Positions 24,961-33,721 of a stretch of DNA of 64,000 nucleotides are shown here, piece after piece. Position numbers and translations under genes: made by a program. The first letter of the stretch is position 1. Each line of letters starts with the position of its first letter. Origin of the DNA: Pseudomonas sp. S06B 330 (GTDB lineage: Bacteria; Pseudomonadota; Gammaproteobacteria; Pseudomonadales; Pseudomonadaceae); the NCBI RefSeq assembly GCF_002845275.2, contig NZ_CP088149.1:1546501-1610500 (forward strand). The letters run 5' to 3'. The notes under the pieces were generated by a model. That model saw nothing but the letters and a program-made list of their open reading frames with translations, searched no databases and was not told the origin of the DNA.

Positions 24961-26454
24961 ATGTTCGAATCCGCTGAAATTGGTCACGCCATCGACAAAG
25001 ACGCTTACGACGCCGAGGTGCCGGCGCTACGTGAAGCCTTGCTTGAGGCGCAGTACGAACTTAAGCAACAGGCGCGTTTTCCAGTGATTGTGCTGATCAA
25101 CGGCATTGAAGGCGCGGGCAAAGGCGAGACGGTAAAACTGCTCAATGAGTGGATGGACCCGCGCTTGATCGAAGTGCGCACCTTCGACCAGCAGACCGAT
25201 GAGGAGCTTGCCCGGCCACCGGCCTGGCGCTACTGGCGGGCACTGCCGGCCAAAGGGCGAATGGGCGTGTTTTTTGGCAACTGGTACAGCCAGATGCTTC
25301 AGGGGCGGGTCCATGGCCAATTCAAGGACGCCGTACTCGACCAGGCCATCCGCGGCGCCGAACGCCTGGAAGAGATGCTCTGCGATGAAGGCGCGTTGAT
25401 CTTCAAATTCTGGTTCCACCTGTCCAAGAAACAGATGAAAGCCCGGCTCAAGGCCCTCAAGGACGATCCGTTGCACAGCTGGCGCATCAGCCCACTGGAC
25501 TGGCAGCAGGAAGAAACCTATGACCGTTTTGTGCGCTTCGGCGAGCGCGTGCTGCGCCAGACCAGTCGTGACTATGCCCCTTGGCACGTGATCGAAGGCG
25601 TCGACCCGCACTATCGCAGCCTGGCGGTCGGACGCATTTTGCTGGAAGGGTTGCAGGCGGCGCTGAAGGCCCAGCATGCGCCACTGCATCACACCAACAT
25701 TGCGCCGTTGGGCAGGAGCATCGACGAGCGCAGTCTGGTTGATAGCCTTGACCTGACATTGAGCCTGAGCAAAAGTGACTATCAGGAGCAACTGATCACC
25801 GAACAGGCGCGTCTGGCTGGCCTGTTGCGCGACAAGCGCATGCGCCGCCATGCACTGATTGCTGTGTTCGAAGGCAACGATGCGGCGGGCAAGGGGGGGG
25901 CAATCCGTCGCGTGGCCGACGCACTGGACCCGCGCCAGTACCGTATCGTGCCCATTGCCGCACCCACCGAGGAAGAACGTGCTCAACCGTACTTGTGGCG
26001 GTTCTGGCGGCACATTCCGGCGCGCGGCAAGTTCACCGTTTTTGACCGTTCCTGGTATGGCCGGGTACTGGTCGAGCGGGTCGAGGGCTTTTGCAGTCAG
26101 GCCGACTGGATGCGCGCCTACGGCGAGATCAACGATTTTGAGGAACAGTTGGTCGATGCTGGCGTGGTGCTGGTCAAGTTCTGGCTGTCGATTGATGAGC
26201 AGACGCAGTTGGAGCGTTTCCAGGAGCGTGAACAGATTCCGTTCAAGCGCTTCAAGATCACCGAAGAAGACTGGCGTAACCGTGAAAAGTGGGGCCAGTA
26301 CGCTGAAGCAGTGGGCGACATGGTCGACCGCACCAGTTCCGAAATTGCGCCTTGGACCCTGGTCGAGGCCAACGACAAGCGCTGGGCCCGGGTCAAGGTT
26401 CTGCGCACTATCAACAACGCGCTGGAGGCGGCGTTCAAGAAAGACAAGAAGTAG
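24961..26454 (+). CDS. pap: Two-domain PPK2 (polyphosphate:AMP phosphotransferase, PAP)
   Basis: Product of 497 residues from ATG 24961 (GTAGGGAGCC upstream) with two tandem PPK2 domains. Both carry a Walker A-like loop: GIEGAGKGETVKLL at about residues 47-60 and GNDAAGKGGAIRRV at about 305-318. Each is followed by a lid and a Walker B-like block (GVFFGNWYSQML and TVFDRSWYGRVLVERVEGF). Two-domain PPK2 enzymes phosphorylate AMP to ADP with polyphosphate. As usual in such proteins only the second domain keeps the full DRSWYGR block, so it is the likely catalytic one. Confidence 0.92.
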   Translation: MFESAEIGHAIDKDAYDAEVPALREALLEAQYELKQQARFPVIVLINGIEGAGKGETVKLLNEWMDPRLIEVRTFDQQTDEELARPPAWRYWRALPAKGRMGVFFGNWYSQMLQGRVHGQFKDAVLDQAIRGAERLEEMLCDEGALIFKFWFHLSKKQMKARLKALKDDPLHSWRISPLDWQQEETYDRFVRFGERVLRQTSRDYAPWHVIEGVDPHYRSLAVGRILLEGLQAALKAQHAPLHHTNIAPLGRSIDERSLVDSLDLTLSLSKSDYQEQLITEQARLAGLLRDKRMRRHALIAVFEGNDAAGKGGAIRRVADALDPRQYRIVPIAAPTEEERAQPYLWRFWRHIPARGKFTVFDRSWYGRVLVERVEGFCSQADWMRAYGEINDFEEQLVDAGVVLVKFWLSIDEQTQLERFQEREQIPFKRFKITEEDWRNREKWGQYAEAVGDMVDRTSSEIAPWTLVEANDKRWARVKVLRTINNALEAAFKKDKK

Positions 26455-26472
26455 GCCAAGGCAGCAGCACTT

Positions 26473-26611
26473 GCTGTAGCCGCTGCCGAGGTACGAGGCT
26501 GCGATCGACTGCAGAGCAGTCGCAACTCGCTCACCTCGTTGGGCCTGTCGAATCGCGGTGGTCAGGTTTGCGGCCGTTTCACGCCCGATCGCAGCCTAGC
26601 GGCAGCGGCAA
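26473..26611 (+). repeat. Large REPIN-like repeat, copy 1
   Basis: About 139 bp bounded by inverted ends GTAGCCGCTGCCG and CGGCAGCGGCA, with internal hairpin-forming parts (GACTGCAGAGCAGTC; GTTTCACGCCCGATC). It aligns over its whole length with the reverse complement of 51843-51984, with only scattered differences. The rest of the 300-bp gap (26612-26756) shows nothing I can name. Confidence 0.8.
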
Positions 26612-26756
26612 CGAGGGGGCAGTCAAGTCATACGCTCGGCTCGCAGGAACCCAGGGAATGAAGTACTGAATTCTTTTCCGCAATTGTACCTGTCGGCCCC
26701 CCATGCCCAGCCCGTAGAATTCAGTCTCCCCCCACCACAGGGCTATTGAGGCTGTT

Positions 26757-27713
26757 ATGCATATTTCTTCCGGACGCTGGGTCTACGGTCTGTCGCTGTC
26801 ATTACTGACCGCCTTGCTCTGGGGCATTCTGCCGATCAAGCTCAAACAGGTGCTGCAGGTGATGGACCCGATCACCGTCACCTGGTTTCGTCTGTTGGTG
26901 TCAGGCGGCCTGTTGTTTGCCTGGCTGGCCGCAAGCAAGCGCTTGCCGAGGTTCAACGGTCTGGGCCGCAAGGGTTGGGGCCTGGTGGCGTTGGCCACCT
27001 GCGGGTTGGTCGGCAACTATGTGCTGTACCTGATGGGCCTGAACCTGCTCAGCCCGGGCACCGCGCAATTGGTGGTGCAGCTTGGTCCGGTACTGTTGCT
27101 GGTGGCCAGCGTGTTCCTGTTCAAGGAGCGCTTCAGTTTCGGGCAAGGCGTAGGTCTGCTCATCCTGTTGATGGGCTTTGGCCTGTTCTTCAATCAGCGT
27201 CTGGAAGAGCTGTTGACCTCCCTGAGCGTTTACACCACTGGTGTGCTAACGATCATTCTGGCCACCACCATCTGGGTGTTCTACGCCCTGAGCCAGAAGC
27301 AGCTGTTGACGGTGTGGAATTCGATGCAGGTGATGATGGTCATCTACCTGTGCTGCGCGATGCTCCTGACACCGTGGGTGCATCCGCTTGAAGCCCTGCA
27401 ACTAAGCCCGCTGCAAGGGTGGTTGTTGCTTGCCTGCTGCCTCAATACCCTGGTGGCCTATGGCGCCTTCGCCGAGGCGCTGGCGCACTGGGAGGCGTCC
27501 AAGGTCAGCGCTACCCTGGCGCTGACCCCACTGGTGACCTTTGTCGCCGTCGCCTTGGCAGCCTGGTTCTGGCCTGACTTTGTACAGGCTGAGCAAATCA
27601 ACTCGTTGGGCTACATCGGTGCACTGGTGGTGGTGCTGGGCTCGGCGCTCACCGCGCTGGGCCCATCGCTGATGGCCGGCTGGCGGGCCAGGCGTCTACG
27701 CCTGGCCCGGTAA
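26757..27713 (+). CDS. EamA/DMT family transporter
   Basis: Drug/metabolite transporter superfamily protein of 318 residues with ten predicted helices in two EamA repeats (about 10-145 and 160-300). Repeat signatures: LLTALLWGILPIKLKQ at the start and SPGTAQLVVQLGPVLLLVASVFLFKERF / VSATLALTPLVTFVAVALAAWFWPD at the repeat ends. Substrate unknown. ATG 26757; it converges on fumC, with stop codons 2 bases apart. Confidence 0.88.
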   Translation: MHISSGRWVYGLSLSLLTALLWGILPIKLKQVLQVMDPITVTWFRLLVSGGLLFAWLAASKRLPRFNGLGRKGWGLVALATCGLVGNYVLYLMGLNLLSPGTAQLVVQLGPVLLLVASVFLFKERFSFGQGVGLLILLMGFGLFFNQRLEELLTSLSVYTTGVLTIILATTIWVFYALSQKQLLTVWNSMQVMMVIYLCCAMLLTPWVHPLEALQLSPLQGWLLLACCLNTLVAYGAFAEALAHWEASKVSATLALTPLVTFVAVALAAWFWPDFVQAEQINSLGYIGALVVVLGSALTALGPSLMAGWRARRLRLAR

Positions 27714-27715
27714 GC

Positions 27716-29110
27716 TCAGCCTTTCTTGCCAGGTTCAAGCATGTCTTGTGGGCGTACCCACTCGTCGAACTGCTGATTGCTCAGGTAACCCAGGGTCAAG
27801 GCTGCTTCGCGCAAGGTTCTGCCTTCGCTGTAGGCCTTCTTGGCAATTTCCGCCGCCTTGTCGTAGCCGATGTGCGGATTGAGTGCAGTGACCAGCATCA
27901 ATCCGCGTTCCAGGTGCGCCGCCATCTGTTCGGTATCCGGTTCGATACCCGCGACGCAGTGCTGCTGGAAGTTGCGACAACCGTCTGCCAGCAGCTCGAT
28001 TGACTGCAACAGGTTGTGAATGATCACTGGCTTGAACACGTTCAGCTGCAGGTGGCCTTGGCTAGCGGCAAAGCCGATGGCCGTGTCGTTACCCAGCACC
28101 TGGCAGGCCAACATCGACAGCGCCTCGCACTGCGTCGGGTTGACCTTGCCGGGCATGATCGAACTGCCAGGCTCGTTGGCGGGCAGGCGCACTTCGGCAA
28201 GCCCGGCGCGGGGGCCGGAGCTCAGCAGGCGCAGGTCGTTGGCCAGTTTCATCAGCGCCACGGCCAAGGTCTTCAGGCCGCCTGCCAGCGTAGTCAGCGG
28301 TTCATGCCCGGCGAGGGCGGCAAACTTGTTCGGCGCGGTGACGAAGGGCAGGCCGGAGAGGGCGGCAAGTTCGGCAGCAATGGCTTCGGCAAAACCGTGC
28401 GGGGCGTTCAGCCCGGTGCCGACGGCCGTGCCTCCCTGGGCCAGTTCACACACGGCCGGCAGGGCGCTGCGGATCGCCCGCTGGGCGTAATCCAGTTGCG
28501 CGACATAGGCTGAGATTTCCTGGCCGAAGGTGATCGGCGTGGCGTCCATCATGTGCGTGCGGCCGGTCTTGACCAGGTGCTGGTGACGCGCCGCCAATTC
28601 TGCGAGCCCCGACGACAGCTCGGTGATTGCCGGTAACAGCTGGTGCTGGACGGCCTGGGCGGCAGCGATGTGCATGGCGGTGGGGAAGCAATCGTTGGAG
28701 CTTTGCGAGCGATTGACATGGTCGTTTGGGTGTACCGGAACCTTGCCGCCACGGCCCTTGCCTGCCAGCTCGTTGGCGCGCCCGGCAATCACTTCATTGA
28801 CATTCATATTGCTCTGGGTGCCGCTGCCAGTTTGCCAGACGACGAGTGGAAACTGGTCATCGAGCTGGCCGTCGAGCACTTCATCGGCAGCCTGCTCGAT
28901 CAGCCGGGCAATGTCGGCCGGCAGGTCGCCGTTGCGGTTGTTGACGCGTGCGGCGGCTTTTTTGATCATCGCCAGGGCATGCAAAACGGCCAGGGGCATG
29001 CGTTCCTTGCCGATGGCGAAGTTGATCAGCGAGCGTTGCGTCTGGGCACCCCAATAGGCTTGCTCAGGAACTTCGACCTGGCCCAGGCTGTCAGTTTCGA
29101 TACGGCTCAT
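27716..29110 (-). CDS. fumC: Class II fumarate hydratase
   Basis: Iron-independent fumarase of 464 residues converting fumarate to malate in the TCA cycle. The superfamily signature [11 protein letters not shown] is at about residues 315-325; [18 protein letters not shown] and [14 protein letters not shown] carry substrate-binding residues, and [13 protein letters not shown] the catalytic His. Full length. In P. aeruginosa the fumC at this synteny is fumC2 (PA0854); whether another copy with sodM exists cannot be seen here. Confidence 0.95.
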   Translation of the reverse strand: MSRIETDSLGQVEVPEQAYWGAQTQRSLINFAIGKERMPLAVLHALAMIKKAAARVNNRNGDLPADIARLIEQAADEVLDGQLDDQFPLVVWQTGSGTQSNMNVNEVIAGRANELAGKGRGGKVPVHPNDHVNRSQSSNDCFPTAMHIAAAQAVQHQLLPAITELSSGLAELAARHQHLVKTGRTHMMDATPITFGQEISAYVAQLDYAQRAIRSALPAVCELAQGGTAVGTGLNAPHGFAEAIAAELAALSGLPFVTAPNKFAALAGHEPLTTLAGGLKTLAVALMKLANDLRLLSSGPRAGLAEVRLPANEPGSSIMPGKVNPTQCEALSMLACQVLGNDTAIGFAASQGHLQLNVFKPVIIHNLLQSIELLADGCRNFQQHCVAGIEPDTEQMAAHLERGLMLVTALNPHIGYDKAAEIAKKAYSEGRTLREAALTLGYLSNQQFDEWVRPQDMLEPGKKG

Positions 29111-29266
29111 ACTGCGCTCACTCCCTTGTGGTCTGAATTCGCAGTTTAGGTCCCTTTTTGTCGCAGCGGTTCCATCGCTCGTCGACCCACTTGAGTGCCG
29201 TGCCCGAGTCGGCGCAGAATGCTCTACTCTGGGGTACTACCTCCTCTGTCTAATGAAGGAATAACG

Positions 29267-29791
29267 ATGACCCGTCTTCGCGCCCTTTGCACTGCTGTTG
29301 CGCTGGTCTGCGCCAGCGGCCAGGTGCTTGCCGATACCGCTAGCCACAACGCCAGTGCCGAAAAATTCCTCATGATGGCGCATGCTGACAAGCTGGGCAC
29401 TCCGGTCTATATGCAGGTGCAACAGATGTTTGCCCAGCGCTTTGAACAGACCAAGGCCCCAGCCTCGAAAAAAGCCGTGCTTGATAGCTACCAGGCCAAG
29501 GCCAACGCTGCCCTGGACCAGGCTATTGGCTGGAAAAAGCTCAAGCCGGACATGGTCAAGCTGTACACCACTACCTTTACCGAAAGCGAGCTCAAGGACC
29601 TGGTAGCCTTCTATCAGTCGCCACTGGGCAAGAAAGTCCTGGAAAAGATGCCACAAGTTACCCAGCAGTCGGCCCAGCTGACCCAGCGCAAGCTGGAAAG
29701 CGCGGTGCCGGTGGTCAACAAGCTGCTGGCTGACATGACCAAGGAGCTTGACCCGAACGCTGGCAAGGCCGCCGCGCCAGCGAAGAAGTAA
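29267..29791 (+). CDS. DUF2059 periplasmic protein
   Basis: A 174-residue exported protein from ATG 29267 (GAAGGA upstream), signal peptide ending VLA-D. The DUF2059 region is at about 85-150 (KLKPDMVKLYTTTFTESELKDLVAFYQSPLGKKVLEKMP), with a lysine/alanine-rich tail (GKAAAPAKK). Function unknown. It precedes the bolA gene by 15 bases and is probably cotranscribed with it. Confidence 0.85.
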   Translation: MTRLRALCTAVALVCASGQVLADTASHNASAEKFLMMAHADKLGTPVYMQVQQMFAQRFEQTKAPASKKAVLDSYQAKANAALDQAIGWKKLKPDMVKLYTTTFTESELKDLVAFYQSPLGKKVLEKMPQVTQQSAQLTQRKLESAVPVVNKLLADMTKELDPNAGKAAAPAKK

Positions 29792-29806
29792 ACCGCGGAG
29801 CCGTCC

Positions 29807-30106
29807 ATGTCCATGCAGCAAAAAATTGAACAAAGCCTGGCCGCGCTGGCGCCGCAGCACCTGTCGGTGCTCGACGAAAGCCATATGCACAGCCGTGGGC
29901 TAGAGACCCATTACAAGGCGGTGCTGGTCAGCGAGCAGTTCGCAGGCCTGAACAGCGTCAAGCGCCACCAGACGGTCTATGCCACCTTGGGTGAGCTGAT
30001 GGGGCAGGTCCATGCCCTGGCGCTGCACACCTACACGCCCGAGGAGTGGCAGAAGGTTGGCGCGGCACCGGCATCCCCCACCTGCGCAGGTGGTAGCAAA
30101 CACTGA
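29807..30106 (+). CDS. BolA family protein
   Basis: A 99-residue BolA/IbaG-type protein. The class II KH-like core is visible: LSVLDESHMHSRGLETHYKAVLVSEQFAGLNSVKRHQTVYATLGELMGQVHALALHTYTPEEW, with the conserved invariant His and RH. BolA proteins work with monothiol glutaredoxins in Fe-S handling or act as regulators. A good terminator follows, so DUF2059-bolA form one unit. Confidence 0.88.
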   Translation: MSMQQKIEQSLAALAPQHLSVLDESHMHSRGLETHYKAVLVSEQFAGLNSVKRHQTVYATLGELMGQVHALALHTYTPEEWQKVGAAPASPTCAGGSKH

Positions 30107-30136
30107 TTTCATCGTCAGGTTTTTGCTAGAATGTGC

Positions 30137-30165
30137 AACGCGCCGCTCGTCGGCGCGTTTTTTTT
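30137..30165 (+). terminator. Rho-independent terminator after bolA
   Basis: AACGCGCCG / CTCGT / CGGCGCGTT, a 9-bp stem (30137-30145 with 30151-30159) running into eight T residues. Confidence 0.92.
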
Positions 30166-30213
30166 GCCATCCGGTCCGCCCTTTGCGAGGGTGACCACCT
30201 GGAGATTGACTGC

Positions 30214-31152
30214 ATGACCCAAGCTATCGTCGTGGCGGCGCTGTACAAGTTCGTCACCCTGAAAGATTACGTCGAGCTGCGCGAACCGCTGCTCGAAAGC
30301 ATGACCGCCAACGGCATCAAGGGCACCTTGTTGCTGGCCGAAGAAGGCATCAATGGCACTGTCTCCGGTACTCGTGAAGGTATCGACGGCCTGCTGGCCT
30401 GGTTGCGCAGTGATGAACGCCTGGTGGACATCGACCACAAAGAATCCTACTGCGACGAACAGCCGTTCTATCGCACCAAGGTCAAGCTCAAGAAAGAGAT
30501 CGTCACCCTGGGCGTCGAGGGCGTTGACCCGAACCACAAGGTCGGCACCTACGTCGAGCCCAAAGATTGGAACGCGCTGATCAGTGACCCGGAAGTCCTG
30601 TTGATCGACACCCGTAACGACTACGAAGTGTCCATTGGCACCTTCGAAGGCGCAATCGACCCGAAAACCACTACCTTCCGCGAGTTCCCCGAGTACATCA
30701 AGGCCAACTTCGACCCGTCGCGGCACAAGAAGGTTGCGATGTTCTGCACTGGCGGCATCCGCTGCGAAAAAGCCTCCAGCTACATGCTCGGTGAAGGTTA
30801 CGAAGAGGTCTATCATCTTAAGGGCGGGATCCTGAAATACCTCGAAGAGGTGCCGCAGGATGAAAGCCGCTGGCAGGGTGATTGCTTCGTCTTCGACAAC
30901 CGGGTAACCGTGCGTCACGACCTGACCGAGGGCGACTACGACCAGTGCCATGCTTGCCGTACCCCGATCAGCGTGGAAGACCGTGCGTCCGAGCATTATT
31001 CGCCTGGTATCAGCTGCCCGCATTGCTGGGACAGCCTGAGCGAGAAGACCCGACGCAGCGCCATTGACCGGCAGAAGCAGATCGAGTTGGCCAAGGCCCG
31101 CAACATGCCGCACCCGATCGGTCACAACTACCGCAAAGCTGCCGAGGCCTGA
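30214..31152 (+). CDS. trhO: tRNA uridine(34) hydroxylase TrhO (rhodanese domain)
   Basis: Product of 312 residues from ATG 30214 (CACCTGGAGATTG upstream). The N-terminal acylphosphatase-like region ([15 protein letters not shown]) is followed by a rhodanese domain (about 120-220) with the active-site loop [16 protein letters not shown]-terminal cysteine-rich stretch ([18 protein letters not shown]) probably binds metal. TrhO carries out oxygen-dependent hydroxylation of U34 in tRNA on the way to cmo5U/mo5U. It is followed 3 bases later by the DsbA-like gene. Confidence 0.93.
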   Translation: MTQAIVVAALYKFVTLKDYVELREPLLESMTANGIKGTLLLAEEGINGTVSGTREGIDGLLAWLRSDERLVDIDHKESYCDEQPFYRTKVKLKKEIVTLGVEGVDPNHKVGTYVEPKDWNALISDPEVLLIDTRNDYEVSIGTFEGAIDPKTTTFREFPEYIKANFDPSRHKKVAMFCTGGIRCEKASSYMLGEGYEEVYHLKGGILKYLEEVPQDESRWQGDCFVFDNRVTVRHDLTEGDYDQCHACRTPISVEDRASEHYSPGISCPHCWDSLSEKTRRSAIDRQKQIELAKARNMPHPIGHNYRKAAEA

Positions 31153-31155
31153 TAG

Positions 31156-31788
31156 ATGTCCGCACGCCTGCTCTATGTGATGGACCCGATGTGCTCCTGG
31201 TGCTGGGGGTTTGCACCAGTGGCCCAGGCCCTGATCGCCCAGGCGCGCGCCGCCGGGGTCGACACGCAACTGGTGCCCGGCGGTTTGCGCACCGGTAGCA
31301 GTGCGTTGGATGCGTCGACCCGTGGCTACATCCTTGAGCACTGGCAAGCGGTCAATCAAGCCACTGGCCAACCCTTCACCCATGAAGGGGCGATGCCGGA
31401 CGGCTTTGTTTATGACACCGAACCTGCCTGCCGTGCCCTGGTGGCTGCTCGTGGTCTTGATCCACAGCGCACCTGGGCGTTGCTCGCGGCGATCCAGCAA
31501 GCGTTTTATCAGGGCGGCGAAGACGTCACCCTGGCGCCGAAACTGGTGGAGCTGGCTGAGCAGGTGGGGTTTGAGCGTGCGGCCTTTGCCGAGCGCTTTA
31601 CCAGTGCCGAAGTACGGTCGGCCACAGCCTCGGACTTCACCTGGGTACAGGACCTGGGCATTGCCGGCTTTCCCACCTTACTGGCTGAACGTAATGGCCA
31701 GCTGGCGTTGCTGACCAATGGCTACCAGCCACTCGATGCGTTGAGCCCACTGCTTGGCCGCTGGCTACAGCAGGCCGCTTGTGCTTGA
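31156..31788 (+). CDS. DsbA-like thioredoxin-fold protein (FrnE type)
   Basis: A cytosolic 210-residue DsbA superfamily protein without signal peptide. The redox motif is C-S-W-C (MCSWCWGFAP, residues 12-15), followed by a helical insertion and a late cis-Pro loop (GIAGFPTLL). FrnE-like proteins act as disulfide oxidoreductases. It sits directly after trhO and overlaps the ABC exporter start by 8 bases. Substrate unknown. Confidence 0.88.
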   Translation: MSARLLYVMDPMCSWCWGFAPVAQALIAQARAAGVDTQLVPGGLRTGSSALDASTRGYILEHWQAVNQATGQPFTHEGAMPDGFVYDTEPACRALVAARGLDPQRTWALLAAIQQAFYQGGEDVTLAPKLVELAEQVGFERAAFAERFTSAEVRSATASDFTWVQDLGIAGFPTLLAERNGQLALLTNGYQPLDALSPLLGRWLQQAACA

Positions 31789-33613
31789 CCTGCCAGGGTC
31801 ACCCGACCCTGTGCCGGGGCCAGCGCCCACTGTTGCCGATCGTTTGAGCTGGGCGGAAATCCGCCGCCTGGCCCTGCATCATCGCAAAGCCCTGTGGATT
31901 GCCAACGGCATCGCCGTACTGGCGGCGCTGTGCAGTGTGCCAATTCCCTTGCTGCTGCCGTTGCTGGTCGATGAAGTCTTGCTCGGCCATGGTGATGCCG
32001 CGCTCAAGTGGATGAATCAGTTGCTGCCGGAGAGTTGGCAAGTGGCGGCCGGTTATATCGGCTTGATGCTGGTGCTGACCTTGTGTTTGCGCTGCGCCGC
32101 CCTGGCCTTCAACGTGATTCAGGCCAAGCTGTTTGCCGGCCTGGCCAAGGACATCGTCTATCGCCTGCGCATCCGCCTGATCGAGCGGCTCAAGCGCATC
32201 TCCCTGAAGGAATATGAAAGCCTGGGCAGCGGCACGGTGACCACCCACCTGGTCACCGACCTGGACACCCTGGACAAATTCGTCGGCGAAACCCTCAGCC
32301 GCTTCCTGGTGGCCATGCTGACCTTGACCGGCACTGCGGCGATCCTGATGTGGATGCACTGGAAGCTGGCATTGCTGATTCTGCTGTTCAACCCCTTGGT
32401 GATCTTCGCCACGGTGCAGTTGGGCAAGCGCGTCAAACACCTGAAGAAACTCGAGAACGACAGTACCTCGCGTTTCACCCAGGCGCTGACCGAAACTCTC
32501 GACGCCATTCAGGAAATCCGCGCCAGCAATCGCCAGGGCTATTTCCTTGGGCGTCTGGGCGTGCGGGCTCAGGAAGTGCGCAACTACGCAGTGGCGTCGC
32601 AGTGGAAAAGTGATGCCAGTGGCCGCGCCAGTGGACTGCTGTTCCAGTTTGGCATCGATATCTTCCGTGCCGCGGCGATGCTCACAGTATTGTTCTCTGA
32701 CCTGTCGATCGGGCAGATGCTGGCGGTGTTCAGCTACCTGTGGTTCATGATTGGCCCGGTTGAGCAGTTGCTGAACCTGCAATATGCCTACTACGCCGCA
32801 GGCGGCGCCTTGAGCCGACTCAACGAGCTGCTGGCGCGTGCAGATGAGCCGCAGTACCCCGGTGGTGTCGATCCGTTCAAGGGCCGTGACACGGTCGGCA
32901 TCGAAGTCCAGGGACTGCGCTTTGCCTACGGTGATGAGCCGGTGCTCGACCAGTTGAACCTGTCCATTGCGCCTGGCGAAAAGGTCGCAATCGTTGGTGC
33001 CAGTGGCGGCGGCAAGAGCACCCTGGTGCAACTGCTGCTGGGGCTCTACAGCGCTCAGGCGGGCACGATCCGTTTTGGGGGCTCGACCTTGCAGGACATT
33101 GGCCTTGAGACCTTGCGCGAGCATGTTGCCGTGGTGCTGCAGCATCCGTCGCTGTTCAACGACTCGGTGCGCGCCAACCTGACCATGGGCCGCGACTGCA
33201 GCGACGAAGCCTGCTGGCAGGCGCTGGGTATCGCCCAGCTCGACACCACCATTGCTGCCTTGCCCCATGGCCTGGACACCGTGGTCGGGCGCTCGGGTGT
33301 GCGCTTGTCGGGCGGGCAGCGTCAGCGCCTGGCGATTGCGCGGATGGTGCTGGCTGAGCCCAAGGTGGTGATTCTCGACGAAGCCACCTCGGCGCTGGAT
33401 GCGGCCACCGAATACAACCTGCATCAGGCCCTGACCCGTTTCCTCAGTGCGCGGACCACCCTGATCATTGCCCACCGCCTTTCAGCCGTGAAGCAGGCCG
33501 ACCGCGTGCTGGTCTTTGATGGCGGACACGTCGCTGAGGATGGTGATCACCAGCAACTGATCGCCGACGGCGGTTTGTACGCCAAGCTGTACGGGCATTT
33601 GCAGCAGAGTTGA
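31781..33613 (+). CDS. ABC exporter, fused permease-ATPase
   Basis: Half-transporter of about 610 residues. GTG 31781 is used, inside the end of the DsbA-like gene; a TTG at 31754 is also open. The type I ABC exporter transmembrane domain (six helices, about 45-330) is followed by the ATPase domain: Walker A GASGGGKST (about 405-413), Q-loop VVLQHPS, signature RLSGGQRQR, Walker B VVILDEATSALD and H-loop IIAHRLS. All ATPase motifs are intact. The substrate is unknown; the P. aeruginosa homologue at this synteny (PA0860) is also an uncharacterised lipid-A-exporter-like protein. Confidence 0.9.
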   Translation: MLDLPGSPDPVPGPAPTVADRLSWAEIRRLALHHRKALWIANGIAVLAALCSVPIPLLLPLLVDEVLLGHGDAALKWMNQLLPESWQVAAGYIGLMLVLTLCLRCAALAFNVIQAKLFAGLAKDIVYRLRIRLIERLKRISLKEYESLGSGTVTTHLVTDLDTLDKFVGETLSRFLVAMLTLTGTAAILMWMHWKLALLILLFNPLVIFATVQLGKRVKHLKKLENDSTSRFTQALTETLDAIQEIRASNRQGYFLGRLGVRAQEVRNYAVASQWKSDASGRASGLLFQFGIDIFRAAAMLTVLFSDLSIGQMLAVFSYLWFMIGPVEQLLNLQYAYYAAGGALSRLNELLARADEPQYPGGVDPFKGRDTVGIEVQGLRFAYGDEPVLDQLNLSIAPGEKVAIVGASGGGKSTLVQLLLGLYSAQAGTIRFGGSTLQDIGLETLREHVAVVLQHPSLFNDSVRANLTMGRDCSDEACWQALGIAQLDTTIAALPHGLDTVVGRSGVRLSGGQRQRLAIARMVLAEPKVVILDEATSALDAATEYNLHQALTRFLSARTTLIIAHRLSAVKQADRVLVFDGGHVAEDGDHQQLIADGGLYAKLYGHLQQS

Positions 33614-33721
33614 GGCAAAAGTACGGGTAATAGAGAAAAGCTCTCCAGATGTGAGAGCAAATAGCCTAGGCTGTGCGTTTATAAGATAGAGATTCATCCG
33701 GCTCTGTGTGCAAGGGACCTC

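Noticed and set aside
30115..31500. A 461-codon minus-strand frame opposite trhO and the DsbA-like gene
   Set aside because: It crosses the bolA terminator and two well-supported genes, with no recognisable domain.
31799..33475. A 558-codon minus-strand frame opposite the ABC exporter
   Set aside because: Antisense of intact ABC motifs; Gln/His/Gly-rich shadow composition.
33640..33658. GCTCTC-N7-GAGAGC hairpin as a terminator after the ABC exporter
   Set aside because: Only a 6-bp stem with no T run; too weak to call.
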